Shown here: in pieces, positions 1 through 10,229 of the stretch
How positions within the stretch are numbered: position 1 is the stretch's first letter
How the letters are laid out: each line of letters begins with the position of its first letter
Source of the DNA: Ophiostoma sp. CBS 140.51
Lineage: Eukaryota > Ascomycota > Sordariomycetes > Ophiostomatales > Ophiostomataceae
NCBI GenBank assembly: GCA_029298735.1
Contig: JANSLP010000039.1
Span: forward strand, 1-64,000
Length of the DNA: 64,000 bases
Direction of reading: 5' to 3'
Program-made: the position numbers and the translations under genes
Notes under the pieces: model-generated
What the model was told of the DNA's origin: nothing
Databases searched by the model: none
What the model saw: the letters and a program-made list of their open reading frames with translations, nothing else

Positions 1-296
1 ACACCCCCTCGCCGTCCCCCTTTTGTGCGTCGTTTATATATGTTCCATATTTTGGAAATTAAAATTTTAAATAAAATACAAACATATTCCAGATCAAACG
101 AGAATAAACACAGAAAAAGCATACAATAACACAAAGTCACACGAAAGTCAAAATAAGAATGTATAAAAAATATATCTTGTAACACATCGAGTGCGTGTGA
201 TGGTGCCGTAACGCTTGTCTAAAATCCAAACCCAGAGCCCAATATCTCTACCCTTTGTAAAATCAATGAGAATAGAAAATGCTACACACCCATCTC
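1..296. other. AT-rich 3' flank of the VMS1-like gene, no gene seen
   Basis: This stretch is A/T-rich with many AAAT and TATA runs and no open frame of note. It lies just downstream of the minus-strand gene that ends at 297, so it probably holds its 3' UTR and polyadenylation region. No RNA gene or repeat is visible. Confidence 0.5.
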
Positions 297-2540
297 CTAA
301 CTAGACTGCATCTGCCGCAGCCGCGCCTCGGCCGCTCGTGCTCGCCGTTCACGCTCTAGGCGTTGCCGCTGCTCCGGCGTCAGACCGCGCGACTCTTCTT
401 CACGGATCTCTTGGGCACTCTTGAGGACGCCGACCAGACGCTTCCCCGAGGTGTTGCTTGCTTTCGAAGACTTCTTCTCCGCCGCCGCCTCCTCTTTGAG
501 TCTGGCTTCTTCAGCTCGCCGGCGCTCCGTCTCCTTGCGAGCAGCCTCAGTCTTTTCCCGGGCGTCACGCTCTTCAGCATCGGCACGCGTCATGGCCGCC
601 GGGACACGAGCAGCGTCCCAGTCGATGTCCTTGTTGGTAGATTCTGAGCGTGCCACGCGGAACGCATCCCGCGTGGGCCGGTCACCAGCGAGCTCAAAAG
701 GTGTCTTGCCGTCGCCGTTGCTAACGGTCGGGTCAGCATCGGCCCTTAAGAGCAAAGCACTGACAAGAGCGGGCGCGTTCTGGGAGGCGGCGTAGTGCAG
801 CAGGGTGGGCGCATGGTGGTGCTGCGCAGCATCGGGCGGTGCAAAGCGGTAGGTGGCAGCCGACAAATCATTGGCCTTGAGGTAGGCAAGCAGAGCGGGA
901 ACTTTGGAGCGGCGGGCCAAAGCCTGGAGCTGGTTTGTATGCATGAGGGCCGTCTCCTCCTCTTCGGCACGCTTTGCGGCAGCTTTACGTTCCTGCTGGC
1001 GCTGCAGACGCTGCTGGGTAGCGGCAGCCGTCTGCTCGGCCGTCAGAGCGGCAGTGAGTGACGCCTGTGTGCTTCCCTCGCCACCATCCTCACCACTGCC
1101 CGGCAGAATCTCCCGCACCTTGAGGCGTGTCAGCTCAATAAAGCACCGCATAATTTCCTTTTGCGTCGGGCGCCGCGTGTTAAAGGGAAAACTGCGCAGA
1201 CGCGGGTCGTTGCGCTGCAGGACCTGGCCCTCATAAGGGCCAAACAGAGTGCGCTGGTTGGACGTGCCCGAAGCGCGCACAAACAGGAGATCGGCCGAGT
1301 CCAGCAGAGGCTTCCAGTCGCGCAGCAAGGCGCGTACGTCGTCGACAAGAGCTTGCTCATTGTACCGACGCAGCGTGGAACCGGCCGAGTGGGCGGCACC
1401 CTTGGCGGCGTCGTTGGCGGACTGGCTGCCACCCTGCTTGCGACGCGTGGTGTAGCGATGGAACGTCTTATGGGCGAGCACGGTGGCTTCGCGGTTCATG
1501 GGCACGGTACCGGCCTTGGCTTTGCGGGGTGCCAAAGCAATGACCATGGCGGCGACGTGGCCACCGCCAATCATGCACATGAATATGTGGCGCCCTGCAT
1601 AGGTGGTGGCGGCCTTCTCGGCGGCGGCGTTGTTGGGTGGCGGGTTCATGGGCGGCAGCTGTCGGGAGTGGATGGCGCTCAAGATACGGGCGGACCGCTC
1701 GGCCTCGTTGTCGTCGGCAGGGACGATGCCCGTCTCCGGGTCGGCTGGCGGCGATAGCTCCTCGGGCGTGAACATGGAGCGGTAGGCGCCAAAGTAGTTG
1801 TTGGGCGGCAGTAGGGGCGAGCTGAACCAGATAAGCGGCTGTAGAGATGCAGCATGTGCCGCTTCACGCTGGCGCTGCTTGCGATTCTTGGGGCGATTGA
1901 CCGAGACTGTGCCGGTGTCAGACCCGCTGTCACCGTCGTCTTTCTGTGACCGCCGCTTCTTCTTCTCTGCCAGGACTGCCTGCTTCTTCAAGAGGGACGC
2001 CAGAACGTTGGTACTTGTGCTCGTAGTGGCCGTCGAGCCAGCCTCACTCTTTGCTTCATCCTCGTTCTCTTCATCCTCCTCCTCCTCGTCTAAATCCGAC
2101 AAGGAGTCCGACTCAGACCACTCCGAGCCCGATATACTCTCGTCGAGCGTGCCGACCAGCCGCTCAAACTCGTCTTCCGAGACAGGTGGCTTGCCTGCCA
2201 GCTTCTGCTTGAGGTTGAAGAGGTGGAGATCGGACTTGAAGTGGTCGCGCTTGTCGGCGTGGGACGCAAACGTCAGGTTGCAGAGCGCGCAGGCTTCGCC
2301 AGGTGCTGTGCTCGCTAGTGATGGTGAGCTCGGCGTCTCGGTACCAGTCTCGGACGCATCTGTGGCCTCGTTGGGTCCTGGTGTGTAGGATCGTGCTGGT
2401 GTCGTTGCTGCCGAGGATGGCGAAATGATGGCGCCGGATGTGATGTCCTTGGGGACAGGTGTAAGGGTGGGGAGGACGTCGGCCGGCAAGCCGAACACGT
2501 ACAGCGGCCGGCGCAGAAACTCTTCCTTGCGATCAGCCAT
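297..2540 (-). CDS. VMS1: VMS1/ANKZF1-like peptidyl-tRNA cleaving release factor
   Basis: Single-exon gene, 747 aa. In the Vms1/ANKZF1 family the protein releases stalled nascent chains from 60S ribosomes during ribosome-associated quality control and recruits Cdc48/p97, including at mitochondria. Visible parts in order: a C2H2 zinc finger (C84, C87, H100, H106); an acidic linker; a VLRF1 domain from about residue 315 to 475, containing the GGSQS motif whose Gln (about residue 373) matches the catalytic Gln of the family; an ankyrin-like segment (about 570-630, with LLHYAA and GDGKTPFELA); a charged coiled coil; and a C-terminal VIM motif RERRARAAEAR that fits R-x5-AA-x2-R for p97/Cdc48 binding. 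The start is the first Met of the open frame and gives a typical MADR N terminus. Length agrees with fungal homologues. The function is by family; the catalytic assignment rests on motif position. Confidence 0.93.
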   Translation of the reverse strand: MADRKEEFLRRPLYVFGLPADVLPTLTPVPKDITSGAIISPSSAATTPARSYTPGPNEATDASETGTETPSSPSLASTAPGEACALCNLTFASHADKRDHFKSDLHLFNLKQKLAGKPPVSEDEFERLVGTLDESISGSEWSESDSLSDLDEEEEDEENEDEAKSEAGSTATTSTSTNVLASLLKKQAVLAEKKKRRSQKDDGDSGSDTGTVSVNRPKNRKQRQREAAHAASLQPLIWFSSPLLPPNNYFGAYRSMFTPEELSPPADPETGIVPADDNEAERSARILSAIHSRQLPPMNPPPNNAAAEKAATTYAGRHIFMCMIGGGHVAAMVIALAPRKAKAGTVPMNREATVLAHKTFHRYTTRRKQGGSQSANDAAKGAAHSAGSTLRRYNEQALVDDVRALLRDWKPLLDSADLLFVRASGTSNQRTLFGPYEGQVLQRNDPRLRSFPFNTRRPTQKEIMRCFIELTRLKVREILPGSGEDGGEGSTQASLTAALTAEQTAAATQQRLQRQQERKAAAKRAEEEETALMHTNQLQALARRSKVPALLAYLKANDLSAATYRFAPPDAAQHHHAPTLLHYAASQNAPALVSALLLRADADPTVSNGDGKTPFELAGDRPTRDAFRVARSESTNKDIDWDAARVPAAMTRADAEERDAREKTEAARKETERRRAEEARLKEEAAAEKKSSKASNTSGKRLVGVLKSAQEIREEESRGLTPEQRQRLERERRARAAEARLRQMQSS

Positions 2541-3302
2541 TGCGAGGGCTGTCTGAGTTGTGATGTGGGAGATAAAGAGAAAAAGAGGAAGATGGAGAGT
2601 AATCCGATGCGACGGAATGCGGCAAAATGAAGGCTCTGGAGTTGAGAGCGGGGTGTCGCAGGTCGTGGGAAAGCAGGTTTGTCGTGAGAGAATTAGTTCT
2701 GGGAGAGTCTGTAGGAGCTTAGAGAGACAAATGGCGAGAACAGCCTTATGTATGTCTACACGATCGTGGTTGCTTTGTAAAAGAGGCGAGGCGAAGCAAG
2801 AATGAGGCCCGCGTTGCGATTAGTCGTCCGGTTTGGGCAGGTTCCGCAAGTTTAGGTGGTTTAGGTGCTCTTATCGATAAGCCCCTCCCTACGCCATCGA
2901 CAAAAACGCGCCAAACGGCAGGAGCGATAGTGCACGACGTATTAAAGTATTTTATTTTGCCTCTAATTGACTTGCCCGCCGGCAGCACTGCCACGTTTTT
3001 GGAGTTTTTTTTGGCTGTCAAACGCCTGCCAATGAGTCAACCGGCGCGGCTCGTAATATATGGGCGTTTAACACTTTTGCGACTAGTCGATACTTTTTGG
3101 CTTGGCCTCACACGCCAGGATGAGCTCAGAATGAAGAATTGTGAATTTTGATTGATTTTGAAGATTTTCCATCAGTTTTGACCAGAGACGGAATGGCTGG
3201 CGTACATCCATGCACATCAAACAGTACATCACTCAATGTGAGAGGGAGAAATGATAAACTAGAGGTACTGAAAAACTAAATACGTCGTAATGGGACATCG
3301 CT
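2541..3302. other. intergenic: VMS1 promoter and 3' flank of the next minus-strand gene
   Basis: The stretch holds the upstream region of the VMS1-like gene (start at 2540) and the 3' flank of the gene ending at 3303. The only short ORFs lack codon character and known motifs. One perfect palindrome with paired GATA cores is listed separately. Confidence 0.5.
2870..2881. promoter_or_regulatory. palindromic paired GATA-type motif CTTATCGATAAG
   Basis: A 12-bp perfect palindrome holds two overlapping, inverted GATA cores (TTATC and GATAA), about 330 bp upstream of the VMS1-like start codon. Fungal GATA factors such as AreA bind HGATAR, often as paired sites. Binding here is inferred from the motif only. 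Confidence 0.3.
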
Positions 3303-6119
3303 TCACCACCCATCCTTGCTTCTTGATTTCTTCGTGTGATGGTGAGAATGCGAGCCACGTGACGACGAACATGTCGTCCACGATGACGGCGGCTCGCTCT
3401 TTCCTTCCGAAGCCTTCTTTTTCTTGTCCTTCTTCTTTCCCTTTTTGGCAGGTTCCTTGTCATTGCCCCTTTTCTTATTGTCCTTATCCTTCTCGTCCGT
3501 ATCCTTCCTAGTCTTGTCCTTCTTCTTCTTCTCCCCCTTCTCTCCTTTCTTCACCTTCCCTTTATCTCTCCTCACTTCCTTCTTCTCGCTTTTCTTGCTG
3601 CTCGACCGCAAACTCGACGGCTGCAGCGTGGTTGACGATGACGACATGCCACCCCACGCCGCAGTGTCGCCGCATTCAGCATCCCAGCCAGCACCAGCAT
3701 AGCCATCTAAACCAACATAGCCAGCAGCATAATCGGCATATCCAGGAACGTCATACAGCGAGCCATAGCCAGGATCGTCAAACCGGCCAGCATAGACGGA
3801 GGCGTTGGCTTGACCAGCTTCTCCGGCCTCATGGCCCGTCTCATAGCCTGTGTCGCCGCTCGTTGAGTGTGCCGGGTGGATGCTGTTGCTGTGGAGGCTC
3901 TGGCTCTGGCTCTGAAAAGAAGGGCGTGATCGGGATCGAGCTTGAGCCGACGCTGTGGTCGTGCTGTTGAGAGAGACATACGACACCGTATCTGAGGCGG
4001 CTCGGCGGCGTTCGAGAGCGGCGAGGTGCTCAGGATGGATGGGATATTGCGTGTTGTTGCCGCTGCTGCGAGATGGACTGCCCTCGTCTGACGTCATGAG
4101 CAGCTGATCCAAGACGGCCTTTTCTTGCTCATCTTCTTCGCGCAAGAGCGGACTTTGCGAGCCATTTCCACTTCCCCTCATCTCCTCCGCCTGCATCTTC
4201 TGCCACTCCTCCTTCATCGCTTGCTGCCGCTGCCACTCGCGTTCGCGCTGCATGGCCGGTGAGACACGTTCCCAGGATCCCGTCCTTAAACGGCCAGCGT
4301 CGTCGAGGCGTTGACGGAGACGTTCGAAGCGGGACTGGCGCTCGTCTTCTTCGACGGCGGCAACCAGAGCGTCGTGTTGACTGGGGCAGTGCTGGCTGGC
4401 ACTTGCTGCAGCGTCACCACCACCATTGTTGTCGTCACTCCACTCCGAAGCTGTCGCCTTGCCCTTGCCCTTGCTCTCCTTGCTTCTCTGGCTTGAATGA
4501 CGGCTGGCACTTCGACTGGCTTTCGCGGAGCCGTTGCTGGGTCCTTCTCCGTTGTCTGCCCCCGCGGAAGCAGAAGCACTGCCGGCAGAGACGTCAGCAC
4601 TTCCATCACCACCACTCCCGTTCACGCTCTTGCTTTTCCGGCTACCCCTGCTTCCAGAGGCTCCACTACTGTTAACACGACTCGAGCTCTTTGTAGCGAC
4701 GCCCTGATCACCATCACCTCCATCACCTCCTTCAGTATCGTCGTCTCCTGAACTCCCTCCTCCACCGCCAGTCCCAGGTCGTCCTCCAGCACTGTGACCT
4801 CCAAGATTACCAAACCGTCCCCACAGCCACTTGGCTGCATCGTCTCCGGCACGGTTTCCATCCTTGTCTACAGGCTGGTATCCCTTCTCAAGGACCCTTA
4901 GATCTGCTTCAGTGATGCCCATCATACCGTCCGCGGCCTTCTCCCATTTCCCGCCCCAGAAGCCCTTTTCGTTGCGCTTCATCGTCTGCATCCGGTCTGC
5001 AAGATCGGCCATGGTGTTGCCTTCGCCGTCTTCGCTGCCATCCTTGCTTCCATCCTTACTGCCCTTTTTGCTTCCCTTTTTGCTGCCATCCTTGCTGTCT
5101 TTATCTTTGTCCTTGTCCTTCTCCTTGTCTTCCTGATCGGGGTGCGCCCGCCAGTGCTCCATGTTGCCGGCTGGGTGGCCTGAGTAACCCGGGTGGGGTG
5201 GCATATTGGGCAGGCCGCCGGCACCGTAGTGGCCGTAGCCACCGGCGCCGGTATATCTAGCACCACCACTGTACGCAGCATCATATCCCACACCCCCAGT
5301 GTAGTCGTAGTCGATGGGGACGAGCACACCACCGGCTTGGCATTGCATACAACCGATACCCTGACAGGCACCGCAGACGACAATCTTGGTCTTGACACGT
5401 CTGTACCGATGACGGTCGCGGTGACGATGTCCACGCCGGTTATGGTGGATAATGTGCACCTGCTTCTGCTTCTGCTTCGATGGCGGCTTCGAAGGGCACC
5501 GTTTCCGGCAAATGGCCTTGATCTCGGCCTTGCTGACCTTGGGATCAAAGTACATGTGCCACTTGGTGGGGTTTTTCTGAAGACGTTTGTGAGTAAATAT
5601 TCAAAATAAATGTAGAGAAGAAATACGTACATCCCCCGGGGCACGACTAAACCCCCAAACCTTGCCGCCCCAGTTCTTGCCGTCGCACCAGTGCGGTTTC
5701 GACCGCTGGAAAGAGAGCGAGCGGCGTTTGCACCACACGCCGTGGCAACCCTTCTTCTGCTTCTTGCAGACGCAGACGATGATGGAGGTGGAGGCGGTGC
5801 TGTTTCTGTCGCTGTCATCACTCTCGTCGTCGTCCTCGCTGTCGATCTCGCTATCGTCATCCGAGCAGGAGGCCGTTGACCTCGTCGTAGTTGTGGCCGC
5901 CGTGGTCGACGAACACAGCGACGGAAACTGCGCTGCCAGCCCGGCCAGACACTTTTGGAGTGCTCTTTCCTCCTCGAAAGCTTGCCACCCATAGGGATCG
6001 TTGGGGTCCGGCATAATGGCGTAGCCGTGGGCAAGGCCGTACTGGTTGGCCGGCCTGGAGGCGACGTCGGCGAGGTTGGCGTGGTGCCGGGCCAGTTCCG
6101 AGCCGACGATAATGGACAT
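3303..6119 (-). CDS. 920-aa low-complexity protein with Cys clusters, function unknown
   Basis: Two exons: 6119-5631 and 5576-3303, joined across a 54-nt intron (5630-5577, GTACGT...CTTCAG), phase 0. The join reads GDKNPTKWHMYFDP and keeps the frame open to 920 aa. Exon 1 has an N-terminal segment with a DPNDPYGWQAF motif, a Ser/Asp acidic tract and a Cys-containing segment (VCVCKKQKKGCHGVWCKRR, then PHWCDGKNWGGKVWGF). Exon 2 begins with a conserved-looking stretch ending in CRKRCPSK, then basic residues and a CGACQGIGCMQCQAGG cluster resembling a DnaJ-type CxxCxGxG zinc-binding unit. A Tyr/Gly-rich segment follows, then long KDKD, KKGSKDGS, Ser- and Gly-rich regions and a very basic Lys-rich tail. 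No signal peptide or membrane segment is evident. I do not recognise a named family. The mix suggests a nuclear or scaffold-like disordered protein with two small metal-binding patches, but this is inference. Confidence 0.75.
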
Positions 6120-7432
6120 GATGGGGGAGGTGAGGGATCAAAATCAGACTGGAGGAGGAAGATGATAGAGGAGATGTTTTATGCCTCTCTCAGGAGGTAA
6201 TGACAAACAGCAGTGATTGCCAGTTTGAATATCCTCGGAGAAGACGGTAAGAGCGATCCACTGTAAACAAAGGGTAGGAAAACGTCTTGTGTCTTGATAT
6301 ATGGGCTGTTTCGGGAAGTAAACGAGCTTCACTCCGACATTTATGATGTCTACATGGTACACTATTTTCTACACGAGTAGATTCACATACGGACAGGCAA
6401 AGATGGTTGATGATGGCTCAGATGGAGTCATCCCATCAAGAATGCCTGAATATCAAGCGATATCGTACTAAACTTTGTGTACACAAGATATGCGAGGAGG
6501 AGGCTCAACGATTTCTTGCAGACGACGATGGACAGCTACCAAAAGATGCACAAGCCGATATGTACAATGGAGCACTGCATATGATAAAGGCCGAACGGAT
6601 GTATGGCAAGAGTGACAAGCTACATGCTTCAAGCTATTGACATGCATGTCGGTAAAGGACGATGCCGCCGGTGACGAGGATGGGACTAGAAAATGTCAGA
6701 TGACAGCAACAGTGTTGGGACGATAAGGTACAACGTTGAGAGGTGTCCACCTCGTGGCACATGTTTTTTACTTGGGATGTGCTGTCTGTTTGCGGCTATC
6801 TAGACGATGCGGTTTGTGTAGTTGGACGTTTGTACACCTCACGGCTCCAGTTGAGCCTCTATGCAGAAGTTGTGTTCCTAGGTACAGCATAACGGCAAGG
6901 AATGACAAGCATGAGTTAAGGCTACGAATGGAGTCAATGTTATAAAATATTTAGTTATGCATCCGATGTATTATTGCCAGGCAGCCTTGTATATACAACA
7001 AGTACTTAGTGCTAAGTAACGAACGCTCCTTTGTCCATGCAACTCATCGAGAAACACACAGAGAAAGCCATAATCAAATTCGTTAATAATACCCAACAAC
7101 AGTTGTTGGGACATACTTTTATCTGCTGCCAGTGAAGTATTAAATATCTCGTTTAATGGAATAAAGTCAACTGACGATGGGAAATCCCAGTTGTAGGAAG
7201 TAGGATAGTATCACCAAAACTCAGAATACACAAAAGCACAGAAGGTTGTCCTACTTTGCCATGCTGGCGAACAGGCCTTTGCGGGCTCATTGTGTTCCAT
7301 TGTCGGCAATTGTTGTTAACTTTGTGTTTGTGTTCAGTTGTTAGGACTCAGTTGTGTTTAGTTCTTTCCCACCTGCTGCGCCCTACTTCTGCCCTCAATC
7401 TGGGTCGTTTATCTTCCATATTCCATCACGAC
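6120..7432. other. intergenic, A/T-rich, no convincing gene
   Basis: A 77-codon plus-strand ORF (6407-6640) lacks a recognisable motif, and the sequence around it is A/T-rich with many stops. The part near 6120-6400 is the upstream region of the minus-strand 920-aa gene. The part near 7200-7432 is the 5' flank of the tRNA-Ala gene. I see no other RNA gene. Confidence 0.4.
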
Positions 7433-7504
7433 GGGGCTGTAACTCAGTGGTAGAGTGCTCGCTTTGCATGCGAGAAGCCTAGGGTTCGATCCCCTACTGC
7501 TCCA
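7433..7504 (+). tRNA. tRNA-Ala (anticodon TGC)
   Basis: The 72-nt cloverleaf folds fully by eye: acceptor GGGGCTG/CTGCTCC with discriminator A, D stem ACTC/GAGT, anticodon stem CTCGC/GCGAG around loop TTTGCAT (anticodon TGC), and T stem TAGGG/CCCTA around TTCGATC. The G3-U70 wobble pair, the alanyl-tRNA synthetase identity element, is present. There is no intron. Internal A box (TAACTCAGTGG) and B box (GGTTCGATCCC) are intact. One acceptor position, U6-U67, is a mismatch. CCA is not encoded beyond the discriminator, as expected in eukaryotes. Confidence 0.97.
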
Positions 7505-7518
7505 ATTGGATCGTTCGA

Positions 7519-7538
7519 TTTTGTCAATGTGGTTTTTT
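7519..7538 (+). terminator. RNA polymerase III T-run terminators of the tRNA-Ala gene
   Basis: A TTTT run at 7519-7522 and a TTTTTT run at 7533-7538 follow the tRNA 3' end by about 15 and 29 nt. These are typical pol III termination signals, with the second acting as a stronger backup. Confidence 0.7.
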
Positions 7539-7562
7539 GTCTTTTCTTTTTTGCGCAAATTT

Positions 7563-7670
7563 TCATCGCTTTAATTCATCCTATCAATTCATCCCATCAA
7601 TTTATTACTTTCAACTCATCGCATCAACTTATCGCTCTCAATTCATCGCTTTTAATCCATCGCTTTCGAA
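7563..7670. repeat. degenerate 13-14-bp minisatellite, about 8 units
   Basis: Eight contiguous units of the type TCATCGCTTTCAAT can be laid out: four of 13 bp (7563-7575, 7576-7588, 7589-7601, 7616-7628) and four of 14 bp (7602-7615, 7629-7642, 7643-7656, 7657-7670). Each begins with (T/C)(C/T)AT and most end in TCAAT or TTAAT. The array starts about 60 nt downstream of the tRNA and is not part of any open gene I recognise. Confidence 0.75.
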
Positions 7671-7808
7671 GCGCTTCTCGTGTCGGTCTTCTCCTAACTA
7701 AGTCCACAGCTCTATACGGGCCCTTAGTAGGCCTTGACTGTTAACCTTGCTAAAAGAGTGTTGGTGCAACACGATTTGGCTGTATTTTGGCTGTGAGATG
7801 GTGGTTTG

Positions 7809-7869
7809 TTTACCTGCCTACCCCGTGGATGTACCGGGAGCCTCTAAGTAGCACGGGGTACAAGGTAAA
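7809..7869. repeat. imperfect inverted repeat (hairpin), arms about 18 bp
   Basis: The arm 7809-7827 and the reverse complement of 7852-7869 share TTTACCT and a perfect 9-bp core TACCCCGTG, separated by a 24-nt loop. No terminator T-run follows and no transposase is nearby. It could be a hairpin in a transcript or the remnant of a small inverted-repeat element. Confidence 0.5.
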
Positions 7870-7870
7870 G

Positions 7871-8148
7871 CTTAAGAAAAGACACAACTGCCAGAAATGA
7901 CAACAAAAAGAATAAGATAAAGCATAAAGCTAAAGTAGAGGAAACGTCCCACCACTTCGTTACCAATTGTATCACCATCGCCTTATTGCGTATCTTCTTG
8001 ACCCTACCTCACTCGCCAACATCACATCTCACGTTACTTTGCGTCTGTGGTTATTGTGCTTGAAAAAAAATATGCTTCTATTAAATCGCCAAAACATTAG
8101 ATTGCTCTATTCCCGATAATGCACTCTAATACACAAAGGTTACTCTCT
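7871..8148. other. 3' flank of CTP synthase, A-rich
   Basis: Downstream region of the minus-strand CTP synthase gene that ends at 8149. It is A/T-rich and holds no open frame with recognisable content. It probably includes the 3' UTR and poly(A) site. Confidence 0.4.
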
Positions 8149-10095
8149 TTATACCTCAGCGTCCTTGACGACGAGAGGCTTGCCGCTGGACGAGGCAGTG
8201 ACCTCGTCGAGCACGCCGGCAGCAGCGGCAAAGAAGCCCAGGTACGACTTGCTCGGCGCCAGCACGCGGCTGAGGTACTCTGGGTGGAATTGGACACCGA
8301 CAAAGAAGGGGTGGTTGCGGATCTCAATGACCTCGACACGCTCGCCCTTTTCGTCCTTGCCCACAAAGACAAAATCGCCCGACGACTCGATCGTGGTCAT
8401 CTTCTCGGGGTTCACCTCGTAGCGGTGGCGGTGGCGCTCCTGGATGGAGCCGACGTCGTCGCCGTACATGGCGCGGAACTTGGACCAGCCGGCCGTGCCA
8501 GGCTGGAAAACGCACTCGCGCTTGCCCAGACGCATGGTGCCGCCGAGCTTGGTGCGGTCAACCTCGGGCATGTAGACAATGACCGGGTTCTCGCAGCCCG
8601 GATGGAGCTCCTCGCTGCCGGCGCCGGGGATGTTGCAGACGTTGCGGGCAAACTCAATGACGGCGAGCTGCATGCCCAGGCACACACCCAGGAAGGGCAC
8701 GTTCTTCGTGCGTGCCCAGGTGGTGGCCTTGATCATGCCCTCGGTACCGCGGATACCAAAGCCGCCGGGCACGAGAATACCGTCGGCCGTGCAAACAGCG
8801 TGCCAGGCCTCGTGGAACTTGGCGGGCTGCTCCTCGAGGGCGGTGTCCTCGAGGTTGGACGAGTCAACCCAGACCAGGTTGAGCTTCTTCTTGCAGTACA
8901 TGGCGGCGTGCTCAAGCGACTTGCCGACGGAGATGTAGGCATCTTCCAAGTTGGTGTACTTGCCGACCAGGCAGATGGTGACGGTGTCGAGATTGCCGCC
9001 GTCCTGGGCGCGCGTGCGCGACACCCACTCGGACCACATCTTGGCGCCGTGGTCGATCAGAGCCTTGGAAGGGGTGGGGGCGCCGGGTGCGTTGAGCTCC
9101 AGCAGGCCGTTGATGCTGTCAAGCAGCTTCTGCTGGCGCAGCAGCAGCGGGACGTGGTATGTGCTCGACACGTTGTGCACGGTCAGCACCTGCTTGGGCT
9201 CGACCTGGCACATGTTGGCAATCTTTTGGATGACGGCATCCTCGAGCGGGCGCTCGCAACGGCAGGCAATCAGGTCCGGGCGCAGACCGGCACTGCGCAC
9301 ATCACCGACGGCACGCTGTGTCGGCTTGGTCTTTTGCTCGCCGTGGGGGCCTGGAGGAATCACAGGCACGTACGAGACGTGGATCTGCATAAAGTTGCCC
9401 TTGCCGACACGGCGCGGAAACTGGCTCATGGCATGGATGAATGGTGCGCTCTCAATATCACCGACGGTACCGCCCAGCTCAATGACACAGACATCGGGCT
9501 TGTTTCCGGACTCGTCGACCGGGATCTGGGCCACACGCTCGATCCAGTCCTGGATGGCGTTGGTCAAGTGCGGCACAACCTGCACAGTCTTGCCCAGGTA
9601 GTCACCGCGGCGTTCGCGCTCAATGACCTGCTGGTAGATCTTGCCGGTCGTCAGGTTGTGGTCGCGCGTCAGCGTCGTCAGCAGATAACGCTCGTAGTGG
9701 CCAATGTCCAAGTCCATCTCGCCACCGTCGTCCGTCACGTACACCTCGCCGTGCTCGGTCGGGGCCATGGTGCCTGCATCAATGTTCATGTACGGGTCGA
9801 TCTTGATGCTCGTCACCGTCAAGCCCATGGTCTTGAGCAGCAGGCCCGTACTGGACGCGATAATGCCCTTGCCGACACCCGAGATCACACCTGGCAATGT
9901 CAGTCTGTTGTGTTCCTGGCTCAACGGCCGTCCGTCACATCTTGCTTCTATCCTCCTCTTCATCCTTTTCTTTTTTTGTTCCTCTGCTCTACGGCATCGG
10001 AACGATGGCGTCGGTTGCCTTTTCTCGGTTGAGAAAACCCCTCTCTCTCTCCATCCTCATGGTCACTCACCTCCTGACACCAGCACGTACTTCAT
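8149..10095 (-). CDS. URA7: CTP synthase
   Basis: Two exons: 10095-10071 (25 nt) and 9890-8149, joined across a 180-nt intron (GTGAGT...GCCAG). The join restores the canonical N terminus MKYVLVSGGVISGVGKG and gives 588 aa. The enzyme converts UTP to CTP using ATP and glutamine, the last step of de novo pyrimidine nucleotide synthesis, in the cytosol, often in filaments. The N-terminal amidoligase domain has the SGVGKG nucleotide loop and the IDPYMNIDAGTM motif. The C-terminal class I glutamine amidotransferase domain has GVCLGMQLA (nucleophile Cys near residue 411) and FHPEYLSR (His/Glu near 543-545). Length matches fungal Ura7 (about 580 aa). A single copy is seen here. An unspliced 604-codon frame from 9963 would lack the true N terminus and is not the product. 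Confidence 0.97.
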
Positions 10096-10229
10096 CGTGC
10101 CGGTGGTTGTCCTGGTTCTCTCTTAAAAAAAGTTGGGGTTGGGGACGAAAAGTTGTTGAAAGCAAAATTTCTGCTGGCGGGGCAGACCGATTTTTTGTTC
10201 GTTGTCGGTTTTTGCTTCTTTCTTCTTTC

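Noticed and set aside
4979..6034. 351-codon Arg/Thr/Pro-rich minus-strand frame
   Set aside because: Alternative frame of the 920-aa gene; it shows the arginine-rich bias of a shifted frame and runs through the intron.
6407..6640. 77-codon plus-strand ORF
   Set aside because: Starts with MMMAQ but has no homologue I know and lies in A/T-rich DNA; too little support for a gene.
8119..10032. 637-codon plus-strand frame over CTP synthase
   Set aside because: Mirror of a high-GC3 coding region; the minus strand encodes an unmistakable CTP synthase.
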